Shown here in pieces: positions 32,901-45,326 of a DNA stretch of 64,000 nt (position 1 is its first letter; each line of letters opens with the position of its first letter). Under the pieces are notes generated by a model. It saw nothing but the letters and a program-made list of their open reading frames with translations. It did no database searches and was not told the DNA's origin. The translations under genes and the position numbers were made by a program. Source of the stretch: Proales similis (lineage: Eukaryota > Rotifera > Eurotatoria > Ploima > Proalidae); the NCBI GenBank assembly GCA_019059635.1, contig JAGVRJ010000003.1, forward strand, positions 744,001 to 808,000, given 5' to 3'.

Positions 32901-35900
32901 TGCCGATTTGCATGAACGCCTCGCTGTCTCATTAGCAAGTCGCGAGAGCACAAATTATTGAAAGAGTTGACGGCGTTGATGAAAATTCGTATTCTAACGG
33001 TCGTGTTCATTTATTTGCCAACTCTAACTGGCATCTATTAGATTAATGTAGCTCGTCTAAAAAATATTCAGCTTCGCTTTTCCTCGTCCGAGTGTATCGA
33101 ATATATTAGCGAAGCAAAGAGTGAAAAAGAAAATTAGAATTCTCTTCAAATATCAGGCATTCATGTTGCACCAGCAGCTCGAGAGCCATTGAGATGGTTG
33201 CTCCGAATGCAGCACTGAATAGACTGATAACACGCCATCATCGCCGGTACGCCCGAGCGAACGCGTTGAGAACCATTAATCATGTGTTGTAGCCAACAAT
33301 ATGGGGCTAGGGCGGGAACTAGAGACGCAGTCGACGCCTTAATCGGCCTCGCTTGAGCACCCAATTGACTTATCTTGATGAGCTTGCAGATTTGCTCGGC
33401 GGAACGGCGCTTTCCTTCGTTCGACTCGGGCGCTTTGTTTAAGTTGCCCATTACACGCACATATACACATATACACAAACATACAGACATCCTTCTCCAT
33501 TCGCCTCGCCCGCTTTTTAACTCTCTGCCTCTTTAGCGTTTTCTTCTCTAACGAGCGCAGCAGCTCGTTCACTCGCGCGCATTCTCTTGATCAGTTCTTC
33601 AGTAGCTCACTCAGCCGCATTCACGTCTATCGCATTTTCATTTCCGCTCGTTTGGTCTCAATTGTGCTCTGCCTGGCTCTCTCTCTCTCTATTTCTCCCT
33701 CTTTCCCTCTATTTCTTTCTCTCTTCGTTTTTCTCTCCACTAGACCCCTAATTTAATTTTTGCTTAGCTAATCCTCTTGACTAAATTCTACATCGCAATC
33801 ACGAGCCTCTTTTTGCCTCATTTCCTGTCTCTTAGCAAACAGGCTTGCATGGCCATCATAAATAACTGCGAACGAACCAGCCAAACCTACAAGCGCATTT
33901 GCCTTCAAAGCGGCACTTCTTGAATTTTCCCACATCCAAATCGTCTTTCCTATTCTCCCGATGCACTTTCATGCGAAATTCAATTCAAAGCTTTTCTATA
34001 GATACCACCCGCCTCGCGCTCATTACACAATTCGCATTCTCCTTGTTTGTCCATTCTATTGTGGCGACGCGTTTGCCCAACAAAGGCATGAAGAGCGTTG
34101 ATAATCAACAGGAGTCATTGATCAATCGAAACAGTAATAAGCCAAACCATGGTATTCAGCAGCAGCAGCAGCAGCAGCATGAACAGTCTGTCTCTTCATC
34201 AAGAGAACGCGAGACATGTCAATCACACACACCGGCAATAATGCTATGGCCCGAACAGCAGGACAGAGATAAAGCCATAAGCACGAACCTTCGCGAGAGC
34301 GGCAAGCTTAAGAAAATGCTTTCACTCGAAGAGATTGAAGTCGAATCGCTTGTTCGATTTGAGCCGAGCAAAATCAACAGCCTGAAGGTGCATTTGAATC
34401 AGAAAAACGTTAGAAGACGTTCATCGGTTATTCAGGCCGACTGTTTGCCGCTGCGTGAATGTGCCCAGGCACAAAAGCAAGAGCTGAGTGATTCTTTTCG
34501 CTCACATCTATTGAGACTACAACTGCATCACGAGCGTTTCATGAATATGTCGGCTTCGAAACCCTCGTCGTCAACATTAGGCTCTGGACGAAAGCGAGCA
34601 TTTGCGCAGCTATTTGACGAACACAGTGGTGGCTCTGATTCAATTGGAAATTATGAAACTACCCGGCGCCTTTCTACTACAATCTCTTTACTTGTAAGTC
34701 GCAAGCACATGCGTAATTCATTTTCATGGCTCGATTTTCCATCATCTCTACGCACACCCAGCCAGTCTGCTCTTTATTCTCAATGGCCACCTCTCTAATC
34801 GCTTTTGCTGCATTTCTTTTGCATTTCAATATTATGGAAGAGCTCGATGTAGCGCCGATCGGTTCGACGACAAGCTCTTTAACCTGCGTGCTCTCAGGCA
34901 TTGCATTGATTATAAATCCAATCCCACTCTGGCCTAATTGAATCTGATTCGCTTCCGATTAGTCGTTTTTGCTTACTATGCTTCTGGTTTACTTGGATAA
35001 ATCGGAATATATTTTTGTTGATGTTGTTCCACTTGACGAATTGACAATTTCGAGCGGCGTACAGCAACATTTTTCTCGAGGGTTCCAGCGATTTTCAAAT
35101 ACTTCACCCACCCAGACCCTTGTTTAATTAGACAGAAGTTGCTTGTTTAATTGTTTAATTTCAAGGAGGTAAACAGGTTCAGCGGGTGAGGAAGCAACTT
35201 CCAAAACTGATGTTGGCTTGATTGCTTATCGAGAAAGAAGAAGAAGAAGATGCAAACAAACAATTCTCATTTTTATTATTTTTATTTATATTTTTACGAG
35301 TTCGAAGTGCTATTACATGGCAGTTGCAAGGATGCTGTGAATCGATGCGGTGAAATGCTTGAAAGGAGAAATGCTTGCTTGCTTGCTTACTATTGCCTTC
35401 AGTGGAGTCGGCTCAATCCATCATACTAATTGAAAGTGTCAAATGAATTCCTCGTCCTTAAAAATGTTCTTGTCATGAGCGCAAGATCAAGCTTTGCTTC
35501 TCATATTCTCCAACAGCAGCAGCAGTAGGCAATGGCTTTTGGCAGCCGCACTGCCCGAGCCAATAAATCATTTGGATATGAAATCTAATTCTAAATGCTC
35601 AAGTAATTGCCTGATATCGCTTTCTCTTCTTCATGAGCCCCAGACGAGCGAGGTCTGCGGGCGCATTCCTCGCAAAAGTATCAAGCAGCTCGCAAACGAA
35701 CGCCTAATTGAAATGGAAAACAGCGAAATCCAAACGTTTGCTTCTAGTTGCAAACAATCAAGTCATGTGTAAACAATGGCGTGTGTTAGGCCTGTTTTTG
35801 GCTCCCAGTTAACTCCCGGCACGAGCCATGTGTGCTGCAGGGCTATCTGTGTATATGCCTGTATCTCTATGTGTGTGTGTGTGTATGTGTGTGCGCGCGC

Positions 35901-38900
35901 TAGTTAATTGTGTTCCACAGCTTGTTTCCCACTTTATTTCATTAGCCTGATTACCGAACGGCGGCACGTAATACGCGGTAGGGTATGGCCTGGCTACATT
36001 CATATTTATGACGGGGGTGAAAAACCGATCAACTACGCACGTCTTTTCTCATCATCCGCTACTCATTTTCTACTCTTTCAAGTTGTTTCATTAGATGATC
36101 TAAAAGCGAGTTAAATCGATGCCGTCGTCATGCCATCCGGACTGTCTTATTTTCGATCAATCCACCGATTATTAATTATTAATCATATTGGCTCGTTGAC
36201 GAGCTCCGTTCTAATTCTCTCTATCTACGAATCGCATCCGGCCCGATGACATCAGGCTGCATGCCAAGTGCCGATTGGCATTAAAGGCTCACGTTCGCTA
36301 CCGTTTGCTCATATTAAGCGTGTGTCAATCAGGAGATTGTTTTGTGTGTGCCCGCCGGAGCCCATTAGGGAACCAAATTACCGGAATGGATGCATTCCGT
36401 TTGCTAGATGATGAGATCAATTCTGCTAGGTAATGCTGAAATAATGCACTCGAGTTGGCGCACTCTCGCTTTCCTCTTCTCCCCTTTCTTCCACTCTCTT
36501 TTGGCTCAAACTCGCGCTCACTTTTATTCGTTCTCTCGCCCTCATTCTCTTCGGCTGAAAAAGGCTTCAGAATAGAGAATTGCCTTTTAGCTGGCCTCGC
36601 AACATCTCACGCTCGATTGCATTCTCGATCGATGAGCCTTTTCCTATGATAAGCGAACGCGTCAGGCGAAACCTTAATTCACTCTATCATCCGGCCGCTT
36701 TGCGTCTCATCATCTCGCTTGGTTTGTTTGGTTCCTCTTGAGGCATGCAGACAGACAGACAGGCAGCTACAAGCTCTAGTCTTAAAAAAGCCATATATCA
36801 ATGTGTTTATTCAGCGCGCTGTTATATCTCTAGTAATCTTCTTGCTCTCTTATTCAATGGCGCGCCTAGATCTTTAGGTTGAATCTGCTCGATGAATTCT
36901 TTTGGCTGAGCCGATGTATTCGCAAGTGCGTTTGATGCCTAACTCCTCTGCCGAGTCGTCGTCGTTCGATTCCGGCGAATCTTACTCTTTAAATGCGCTC
37001 AACTGCGAACTGGGGGCTAGCAGGCTGAATAGTGCCGTCAGACCTCATCGATTCAGCAAATTGTCGGGTGAACGTTTGCATTCCATTGGCAATGTCGATC
37101 CAGCCACTAGTACTTTGTTGCACATCAAAGCGGTATGAACGTCCAAGCAGTATTTCCCACCCAAATTGGCAGCTCAATTCTCCCTTCTCTCAAACTAATT
37201 CTCTTTGCAGTTTTATCTAAATCTCTAACCGTTGTTACCCTCTCAAGTCTCTGGTCATCAACGAAGACGAAAAAGCAATTGGTAACGAGCGGCTAAATCA
37301 GACAAAAGTGAGCCTCACGAATAGTCTGACGGACGTGAGCGAAGATCTGATCAACGAGAAGAGCCACGAAATCGGCCGGGTCACCAAGTGGGCCACCGGT
37401 TTCGAAAAGCTGCTTGCCGATCCTCTCGGTCTTCAAATATTTACCGTAATCTAACTTTCTGATTGAAATTCATTTTACTCGATTTTTACTCTGCGCGCCG
37501 TTTTTCTTTTCTTGAATAGGATTTTTTAAAAAAAGAGTTCAGTGAAGAGAACATCGACTTTTGGGTGAAATGTGAGAAATTCAAACAGTTGACCGAACCA
37601 GACGAGATGAGGAGCGAAGCAGATTCCATCTGGCGCGACTACTTGGACACCGCCAGTCCGAATCAAATAAACGTTGACAATAAGGCGCGTAGCCATTGCA
37701 AAAATGCGCTCAGCGAGCCCAATTCAGAAATGTTCGAAATGGCACAATCGCAAATATTCACACTAATGAAATACGATAGCTACGCTCGCTTTCTCAAATC
37801 GCAAATGTACAAAGACTGTATAGTTAACGAGATGGAAGGCAAGCCGGTAACAAGTCCACGAAGAGAAGAAGCATCAGACAAAAAGAGTAAGGAGGAGGCT
37901 GAGGAAGAATTGCCGAACGCCTCTTCTAGTCTGGCCGCTGCCGTGGCTGCAGTTGCTCAAACGGGCAATGTAATATGCAACAACGCGTCAGTTTCCTCAT
38001 TCTCAAGCATTAACAATACGCAAAATGTGGCAGCAGCAGCAGCAGCCAACAGCATCGACTCTGCCGGACGAAAAGAAAAAAAGCGAAGCACAATTATTCC
38101 ATGGACCAAAGGTAAATAAATTGTGTAATTTGTATTGTTCTGCATGGCCGTTGTGCTCTTCGTGCTCGTCTCCTGTTGTTTGTGTCCGTTCGTTGATCGA
38201 TGCCTGCTGCGACTTTTGTTGCACCTTTTCTTCTCTCTCTCTCTCTTTTTTAAACTCTTTTTGTTTAAAAAAACTGTTTATGAGTAATTTGATGTTTATA
38301 AATAAACTTGGCTCGCTTTTTCTGTTTGTAACCAATTTGCAAATTGAATGTCCAGATTGTGGTGTATTGCCGACACTGTTCGTAATTGCTGTGACTTGAT
38401 ATATTCGACTCGAGCCAAACTAAACAAAACCATTCATTTAGCATTCATCAAATGGAAACGCTTATCCGGTACGTATGAGACAACTGTAAACCAGCAGCAA
38501 AAACAGATCTCAACTTGCATTTTGATTCGCATCAAAACTCAATTTGAACTGTTTGCCTTGCCCTCTTCACCGAGCTTACACATCAGCGATTATAAAATCA
38601 CATTTGTCCCATGTCCATATTTAACTAACCTGTTTCCTGAGCTTAACAGCTAAATTTATTTGAAAATTTTGCAGACAAAAAAGAATAACCGCGGCACAAT
38701 GCGACACCAGCTCGACACCTGTTCCAGAAATTAGCGAGAAAAGCCAGAGATAAAGCTTTTTATGTTTTTGTGCACAAATTTAATAATTGAGAGTGAGCGC
38801 GCGCTTGACTGCAGCGAAATTATTTAACCCGAGCAAAGCAAGCGCCAGTTCTAGGCCTCTAAGGTTGGTCAGGTTGATCGGTTGAGTGGACCTTGTCACA

Positions 38901-41029
38901 TCTCTACACTTTACACATCTCTATTACACTTAACCACTTTCTTCGTGGCACTTGTGCAACTCTCCACCACTTTCTTTGTGGAACTGTCATTCCCTAAATG
39001 GTCTCCTATCTGAACAACTCGATGCCAAACTTTGTTGTAGCAGTTCTATCCTCGCACTTGAAGTTTACACACGTCCTAGAGACAATCTCCATATGCCCTT
39101 CCCTAGCTTCGTTACTTGCATTTGAACGAGCATGATGGCTTCTTTTTGCAATCAACAATAACAAACGTCTAACTGGCCCTTTTTAATTGAAGGCAACAAA
39201 GAAAAAAAACCTGTCAATGGAGTCGACGAGTCATTTAAGCCGGTTCGCACGGGCTCTTTAAAAGAAGCGCAAAGTACTTATTCTCGTTTGTTTTTCTTTT
39301 CGAATATCCTCCTCTCATGCAAGTCTAATGCGTTTGATGATAATCTTTCTAGCATCCTCCTCTAATCTGACAGGCTCAGATGTTCATGCAAGTATATTGC
39401 CACCAAATGGGTCAATCGAAGGATCACGCTTCGCCCGAGTTCTATGCAATGACGACGGCTCATCGACCATAATTCAAGTTTCAAAGGACCAAACCTGCTA
39501 TCAAGCCCTTTGTCGAACATTGGCTCGAAAGAGCATGTCCTGGTACAAGTGTGATTTCTATTTTGTCGAGAACTATCAAGTAAGTGGTTAGAATACTCTG
39601 AACGCGGCGCATTTCTAATCAGATTCGCATCAAGCCGGTCGACGGAGGTGCAAATGCAGACATCCTGGCTGGAAAAGAAATTTGCATGATTGAGCGGAGT
39701 GTGTTTGTCATAAGCCTGGTTCCAATAGCAATCAACGTTTGTGTGAAGATAAACTCAAAAAAGAGCGTGAGCTCAATGCTCTTTCCCATTCTTGAGCGCT
39801 ACCAATTAAAAACCAACAACGTTGCGTTCTACTTGGTAAAGGTTTAGCATCATTTTTGCATTCATCATAATTAGCTTTATTCTAAATTGATGTATTTAGA
39901 ATTCGACATCGGTTATCCTCAATTTGAATGCGCCATGTGCCAAAATCGACAACCAGCATTTGCTTGTGGTACACAAGCACCAATCGACCTGTGAGTTTAT
40001 ACTAAAAGATAATTTGCCTCTTGTTCGCCGTAAATAATTGGTCGACTTCTGACGTTGCTGACGTTAAGTGCTCTCGCAAATGGAGATCGATCGCTTTATG
40101 AATGTAGCTCGCGAAGATCTTATCCCGAGCTGTGTGCCGCATTACGAGCTCAAATTCGACGACCTCGGAATATTAAAGACTACAAACCGCGCCAAGTTGA
40201 TAAGCGACAGCGAGCGATCAAATCTCAAGACCGTTGTCGAGGAAACTGGTGAGGCAAATGTTTCAAAATAGCTCTTCAATCGATCGATCGATCAATCAGC
40301 AATAGTGCTCGCTCATAAAATTGTAAATTAAAAAACCGATTCAAACTGGCAGTCAATTTGTCTAACGATCACGACGGTAAACAACTCACGTCTCTATGGA
40401 GTGTCTCGTTGTTTGATTTCTGCGTGCGCTGTGAATCGTTCTTTGTTCGCTTGTTTGTGCGCATATGTGTCATTAACCATCGCCTGCTCATTATAAAACG
40501 CTTGAATCGATCGAACACAGACAAATAGTTCTAATCGTTTCAATTTGCCACTCTAGGTGAGAAGAGCCTTGAACAGCTGATCAAAAAGTCGCAATACTTG
40601 AGTCTGGACGACCAGCGGGGACGAATCGACAGTAGAAGTCTCACTCTACCCGAGTTCTTGTTGTCGGCTGATGCAAATCCAAAATCTGACCGCCAAGCAG
40701 AAAAGTCCAACACGTCTCTGCCATTCTTCGGCCACGAATCAAAATGCATGGGCTCCAGTTTTCATAGTTTCGAGATGGCGGCCAACTATCGCTTGTCGCT
40801 AGAATCGAGATCTCGATCACCGGTCATTATTGTCTACGACGAAGAGGAAGAGGCGAACAACGCTCGGAGCATAGATTTGGCCAAGGACTCGAGCAAGCTG
40901 AGCAAGTCAGAGCTCATTTTGGAGCATGTTTGCACCCAATACGGCCAGAGTCCAGCTAGTGCTGTTGCCGCATCATCATCAAACTCAACATCTCAATTAT
41001 TAAATTCTACTCAAATTAGTTACGTCTAA
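29952..41029 (+). CDS. RGS12: Regulator of G-protein signalling 12/14 family, full-length
   Basis: Exons 29952-31976, one ending at 34693 (start uncertain, near 33911-34086), 36911-37132, 37248-37445, 37520-38111, 39193-39273, 39353-39579, 39623-39835, 39900-39990, 40069-40248 and 40557-41029; all but the second join in frame. Domain order equals RGS12: PDZ (residues about 9-92, loop GFGFDLKGD), PTB-like fold (about 278-436), RGS (WATGFEKLLADPLGLQIF, then DFLKKEFSEENIDFW), two Ras-binding domains (39389-39670 and 39700-39980, the second weak), and a GoLoco motif (SLEQLIKKSQYLSLDDQRG at 40563). RGS12 speeds GTP hydrolysis on Gi/o alpha, binds Ras/Raf, and holds Gi-GDP through GoLoco, whose Asp-Gln-Arg triad is intact. 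Two introns (2 kb each) separate the PDZ-PTB and RGS halves; the family often uses internal promoters there. Confidence 0.93.
31977..33910 (+). other. RGS12 intron, no other gene seen
   Basis: Long intron after the PDZ-PTB exon. It holds AT-rich sequence and a pyrimidine-rich stretch (about 33675-33745), possibly before an internal promoter or exon. No independent gene was found. Confidence 0.5.
34694..36910 (+). other. RGS12 intron with simple repeats
   Basis: Non-coding. It contains a GAA run (about 35236-35252) and a GT/GC dinucleotide tract (35870-35901). An internal promoter for an RGS-GoLoco short isoform could sit near its 3' end, where an in-frame ATG follows at 36914. Confidence 0.45.
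38112..39192 (+). other. RGS12 intron, nothing else seen
   Basis: Intron between the RGS exon and a short 81-nt linker exon. It contains a CT run and AT-rich sequence, no coding signal. Confidence 0.45.
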
Positions 41030-41494
41030 ATCGTTTGTCTGTGAGTTCGTTCAATCTGATAGGCAAATGGTTTATTTCAACGTTAATCGGTGTACATATA
41101 CATTTATTGATTTCAAAAGCAAAGATTCTTTTTATTTCCTTATTTTCAGTCCTATTCTCGTTTTCTTTTTTTCTTTCTCACAATTTCTAAATAAAGTTTA
41201 TCTCGCTAAACAGCCCAGTACTCGCTTAAGACCGGAAAAGAGGGCAACAAGACTGACAGACGAGCATTATCACGGATTGCAATTTATCGGCTAAAAACAA
41301 AGCTGGTTTATTAATAAAATTAGTTTGCTAAAAGCTTGTTTCAAACAGTAATATGGTTCCAAGAAGCAACGGCGAAAATAAAAAGGTTGGCGCTGCAGTC
41401 AATTAAAATTAACAAACATTTCCCTGTGTCTAGACTGCGTTTGAATAACATATTGGGCTAGGCTTAACAAAAACATGGCACGGACACTCGAGGT
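41030..41494. other. Convergent 3' ends, no gene seen
   Basis: Spacer between the RGS12 stop (plus) and the stop of the first secreted protein gene (minus). It must hold both 3' UTRs; AATAAA at about 41189 suits RGS12. Confidence 0.45.
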
Positions 41495-42065
41495 TTAGTT
41501 GTTTCTTCGTCCTCCTCGTCCTTCTGGTCCTCCTCGTCCTCGTCGTCCTCCTCGTTCTCGTCTTCGTTGTCCACCTTGTCCTCTATCTTCATTGAATGCA
41601 CCAGCAAACGGAACAAAGTTGGTGGCCAGATTGTCAAGAGTGTCAAGCTCGAACAAGATCTGCTCGGCGATGGCGTCGTCAAGACCAGGGTATTGAGGGA
41701 AGAGATCAACGTCGCTGAGTCGGAACTGCTCTCGGGTCAAAGGTCGGTTGTTCAAACGTCTGTTGTGATCGAACAGCTGTTCAATACGACCAATTCTGAA
41801 AGCCGGGTTGTTGAATGGTCCGATAAGAGGTGGGCCGAACAATGGCGAGCCGAAGATGCCTCCCATAAGTCCACCGTAAACACCGGTCGGTGGTCTTGCC
41901 ATGTCATAACTAAACGAGAAATAAACCAAAGAGTAAAGCGCCGTTTCTCAATATTCGGGGCTCAAGCTCAACTTACGGAATCTGTCTCTTGTTTATGTTG
42001 TGCTCGGCAGGAAGAGCGCTGCTGGCCACGATAAGGCCAAAAACAAATGCAAGCGAAAGGTACAT
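41495..42065 (-). CDS. Small secreted protein, Gly/Pro then Arg/Gly-rich
   Basis: Two exons (42065-41977 and 41909-41495) join in frame to 167 residues. The first exon is a signal peptide (MYLSLAFVFGLIVASSALPA) followed by a dibasic NKRQ site. The mature part starts with Gly/Pro/Phe-rich sequence (GGIFGSPLFGPPLIGPF), passes through a more ordered acidic segment and ends in an Arg/Gly-rich tail (RRRERGGRRGRGG). No known family. It is one of three adjacent secreted low-complexity genes in the same orientation, all with KR just after the signal peptide. Confidence 0.75.
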
Positions 42066-42954
42066 GTTGAAGCTCTTGGCTGCTTCTTTCTAAAAGCTTA
42101 ATCAATTTAATCAACTGCTGGCCTCTTCTGGCTTGACTTTTAGCGCGACTGATGACGGCCAACTCTTTAATGTTGTGATTTTGGCGATGAATAAAAATGA
42201 GTTTGTGTCGTTGTATAGAATGAGAGACGATCAATAATTTGTTCAGAGCGTAGTCGATTATATCGGTCTACAGCGTGCATGTTGCTTCATGATGAATCAA
42301 AACTTATATTGAGCGAAACGTCACTTGATTGGCTATCGGCAATTGAGCTCACAAACCAAGCACTTTGGCTCAGCTTTCAAGTCGAAACGAAGCTGCTTTG
42401 AAATGCGAACAGATTCAGATTCATTGAGCTTAAAATATAGCAAAATCCCAGCAGCCAGTAACGAACACTCTCCTCAGACTCTAACGAGCATGTGTCATTG
42501 ACTGTCATTGGGAGCGAAATTAAAGCAGAGTGGATCTAATGCCCTTAGAACAAAGTTGCTCAATACTTGACTGGAAATTGGACCCGATAAGCCCTTTTTA
42601 TTGTCTTTGTTCCTTTCGTTCAGATTCCCTCTTCAAGATCTTGAATAAAATCTGGCCAGTTTCTCGATTCCTCTTCTTTTCTTATGAACAAAAGGGTCTG
42701 ATCTAGCTTGGTTTTGAGCAATTTAGACCTATTTATTCAATTTTAAGGTTCAATTTGAGTTTTTTTCGTTTCAAGTCCAGTTTTGTTTTTTTTTATAGAG
42801 TTTATTTCATGATAACAACTTTTGCTAAAAAGCTCGGTGAGATAATAAATTACGGCTAACAATGATTTGTATTCAACGCTAATCGCCTGTTTTTGGTAAA
42901 ATTGCGTATTTTTTTTTAAGGTAAAATATAAAACAAGCAAATAATAGAATTTCA
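42066..42954. other. Spacer between secreted-protein genes, no gene seen
   Basis: AT-rich, with stops in all frames. It carries the promoter of the downstream secreted gene and the 3' UTR of the upstream one. Confidence 0.45.
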
Positions 42955-43730
42955 TTAGACGATAGCAGGAATGACCGGAGTGAAGAACGGATCTCGGAAG
43001 GGACCGAAAGCTGGCGGGCCGAACGGGATGGCGAAAGGACCATCGAACAACGTTCCGTATGGACTAGAAATAGTCGGAAAATTGGTATTGACGTTCAGCG
43101 AGTGAGCGCTAAAAGAAGCAAATTTTACCCGAAGCCAGTGCTGAGTCCGAGACCGAAGAATGGGTCCAAAAGGCCACCTCCGATGGCACCAAGACCGGCG
43201 CCAAAACCACCTGGGCCGGCGATAGGAGCGAAACCGAAGCCGAAACCAGGACCAGCAATACCGGCACCACCGCCAAGCATTGGTCCACCCATGCCAGGCA
43301 TACCAGGGAAACCACCGATACCAGGCATTCCAGGGAAACCACCCATGCCGGGCATACCGGGGAATCCACCCATGCCGGGCATACCAGGGAATCCACCAAC
43401 GCCGGGCATGGCTCCAGCAGCTGGAGCTGCTGCAGCCTGGGGCTGTGCAGCGTAAGCAGGCTGAGCAGGTTGAGCAGCGTAAGCTTGCTGAGCGGGCTGT
43501 GCCTGTGGCTGTGCTTGAGGTTGCGCCTGTGGTTGAGGTTGGGTATGCTGAGCGTAGTTGTAATTATAAGTGGGCTGGTTATAAGATGACGGCAAGACGT
43601 ATGACTGTTGGCCACCGCCCTGAGGGGCTCCTTGTGCCGGTGCTTGTCGTTTCTGTCTTTCGATGAGCTGTGAGGCCGGCATGCAGTTGACGGCTGCCGC
43701 CACGGCCAACCAAACTATTAAAACTCTCAT
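42955..43730 (-). CDS. Secreted Gln/Pro and Gly/Phe/Met-rich structural-type protein
   Basis: Two exons (43730-43129 and 43063-42955) join in frame to 236 residues. There is a signal peptide (MRVLIVWLAVAAAVNCMPA) and a basic RQKRQ site. The mature chain has a Gln/Pro/Ala section with QPQA repeats, then about four copies of a nine-residue GGFPGMPGM unit, then a Gly/Phe-rich section and a Pro/Phe-rich end. Such sequences are typical of extracellular structural material (cuticle, eggshell, silk or adhesive). The KRQ site just after the signal peptide is common in nematode secreted proteins, but no homology is claimed. Confidence 0.8.
43284..43397 (-). repeat. 27-nt coding tandem repeat (GGFPGMPGM)
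   Basis: About four near-identical nine-residue units within the secreted Gly/Met/Phe-rich protein. DNA copies differ mainly at third positions, so the repeat looks recently expanded but selected as protein. Confidence 0.8.
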
Positions 43731-44519
43731 AATCTTTTTTGATGTCTAAAACTAACAGACTAGTTTGATCTCGAGCTTATGAACACGGTCGGTCGTCGTA
43801 GAAATTTATATGAGAGTACGAAGTGAATAAAGCGAAAGAAGTGTGAATGGCCATTTTTATAAACAGAAATCATACTCGAACTCATTCGATTGGCTTATCA
43901 ACTGGCGATCGCTTGAATTTTCAATCTCTCTTTCATGTAGTCATGAGAAGCTATTGCTTTTGCATCATCAATTTATTTGACGTAGACGATCGATCGCAAT
44001 CTCAATTTATTTCTCGCCGAACGTGGATTCGTGTTAAAACGATTGGCTTAAGCTTTTGTTTGTTTGATTTCCTCACCCCCTCCACTTTTCTTTCTTTTCT
44101 CGTGTGGTCCGGCTTTTTTCGGGGCCCTCTATCACTGACATTGTCTAGAAATAAAATTATAATTCTGCTCCCTCCATCTTCCTTTTTCGATCACGGTTTG
44201 CCTTTTTCTGCGCTTGAAGATTTCCGTTTGTTTTAAGTCCACTGCCAATCAAGATTTTTCAATCAAGATCAAGATTTGAAAACCCAGCCCAGGCAAAATT
44301 AAGCGACCATTAATTTAAATTGAAGTTTTACAAAATTTAGTTTGTATTATGTAAATTCAGTGGAGTAAAATCACTAAAATTCGTCTAGCAAGTTTAGAAA
44401 AAAAATCCACAATTGATTATTTAGCTCTGGTTTGTCTAGAATTGCGTAGTGAAATCTATCGATTTGGGTCGAATTGGTCATTTTGGTCAATTATAAAAAT
44501 TGTAAAAATTCTTAATTAT
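43731..44519. other. Spacer between secreted-protein genes, no gene seen
   Basis: AT-rich. The open frame on the plus strand at 43847-44236 has no recognisable motifs and is probably chance. Confidence 0.45.
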
Positions 44520-45326
44520 TTAAATAGTGGTGTAAGAGCCCGAAGCGTAGTCAGCTGGGGTGCCGAGCTTGAACTGAGTCGGCTTGCCAGGAATAAACAC
44601 AGCGGTAAAAGGCTTGCTTGAGTCTTGACCATAAGCAGGCTGAGCACCATAAGCGGGCTGCGGACCATAAGCTTGAGCTTGTTGTTCATAACCATGAGCC
44701 GGCTGCTCATAAGTCTGAGCCGGTTGCTCATAAGCCTGAGCTGGCTGCTGATAGACCTGAGCAGGCTGGTGGTAGAACTGAGCAGGTTGCTGATAAGCCG
44801 GAGCAGGTTGCTGGTAAGCCGGAGCGGGCTGCTGGTAGACCGGAGATGGCTGCTGGTAGGCCTGAGCGGGCTGCTGGTAGGTCTGAGCTGGCTGCTGGTA
44901 GGTCTGAGCGGGCTGCTGATAAGCCTGAGCTGGCTGCTGGTAACCTTGGGCGGGTTGCTGGTAACCTTGGGCGGGTTGCTGATAACCTTGGGCGGGTTGC
45001 TGGTAACCTTGGGCGGGTTGCTGATATGCAGGAGCCGGAGCCGGAGTGGTTGCTGGAGTCGGAGGAAGAGGTGGAGCAAGACCAGGAGTAGGAGCAGGGA
45101 TAACTCCAGTTCGCGGCAATGGCTGAGTCCAGGGGTTCAACCACGGATTGGCAATAGGGCCTCCAAGATCGAAGAGCTGTGAAGACTCCCGAAGGTTGTT
45201 ATTGGCACCGCCGCCCAAATAGAAACCGTTGTTGTCCACAACGATCTCTCGCTTGCTAATTGGCAGTGAATATGCTGGAACGAGCAAGGCAATCGCCACC
45301 ACAAGAGTAATCGACTTGGCAACCAT
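44520..45326 (-). CDS. Secreted protein with 17 YQQPAQ-type heptads
   Basis: Intronless, 268 residues. A signal peptide (MVAKSITLVVAIALLVPAYS) is followed by a SKRE dibasic site. Residues 31-75 are a unique Asn/Gly/Trp-containing segment, then a Pro/Thr-rich hinge, then seventeen seven-residue units around YQQPAQG (residues 101-219). The last 40 residues are non-repetitive and end in YASGSYTTI. Regular Tyr-Gln-Gln-Pro repeats are found in adhesive and crosslinked extracellular proteins, where Tyr can be oxidised and Gln crosslinked. Function here is inferred from composition only. Confidence 0.82.
   Translation of the reverse strand: MVAKSITLVVAIALLVPAYSLPISKREIVVDNNGFYLGGGANNNLRESSQLFDLGGPIANPWLNPWTQPLPRTGVIPAPTPGLAPPLPPTPATTPAPAPAYQQPAQGYQQPAQGYQQPAQGYQQPAQGYQQPAQAYQQPAQTYQQPAQTYQQPAQAYQQPSPVYQQPAPAYQQPAPAYQQPAQFYHQPAQVYQQPAQAYEQPAQTYEQPAHGYEQQAQAYGPQPAYGAQPAYGQDSSKPFTAVFIPGKPTQFKLGTPADYASGSYTTI
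44670..45026 (-). repeat. 21-nt coding tandem repeat (YQQPAQG), 17 units
   Basis: Heptad-coding array inside the secreted protein. The four units nearest the N-terminal side are almost identical in DNA, while those toward the C-terminus diverge (YEQPAQT, YEQQAQA), which indicates expansion from one end. Confidence 0.85.

Noticed and set aside
43102-43666. Pro/Gly-rich open frames on the plus strand and in a second minus frame
   Set aside because: They are shadows of the GGFPGMPGM repeats; the true frame has a signal peptide and a consistent second exon.
44670-45026. Regularly spaced repeat resembling a CRISPR array
   Set aside because: It is a coding heptad repeat in a eukaryotic gene, without unique spacers.
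44516-45182. Long repetitive open frames in other frames and on the plus strand across the YQQPAQ array
   Set aside because: They are shadows of the 21-nt repeat, which leaves all frames open; only the minus frame has a signal peptide.
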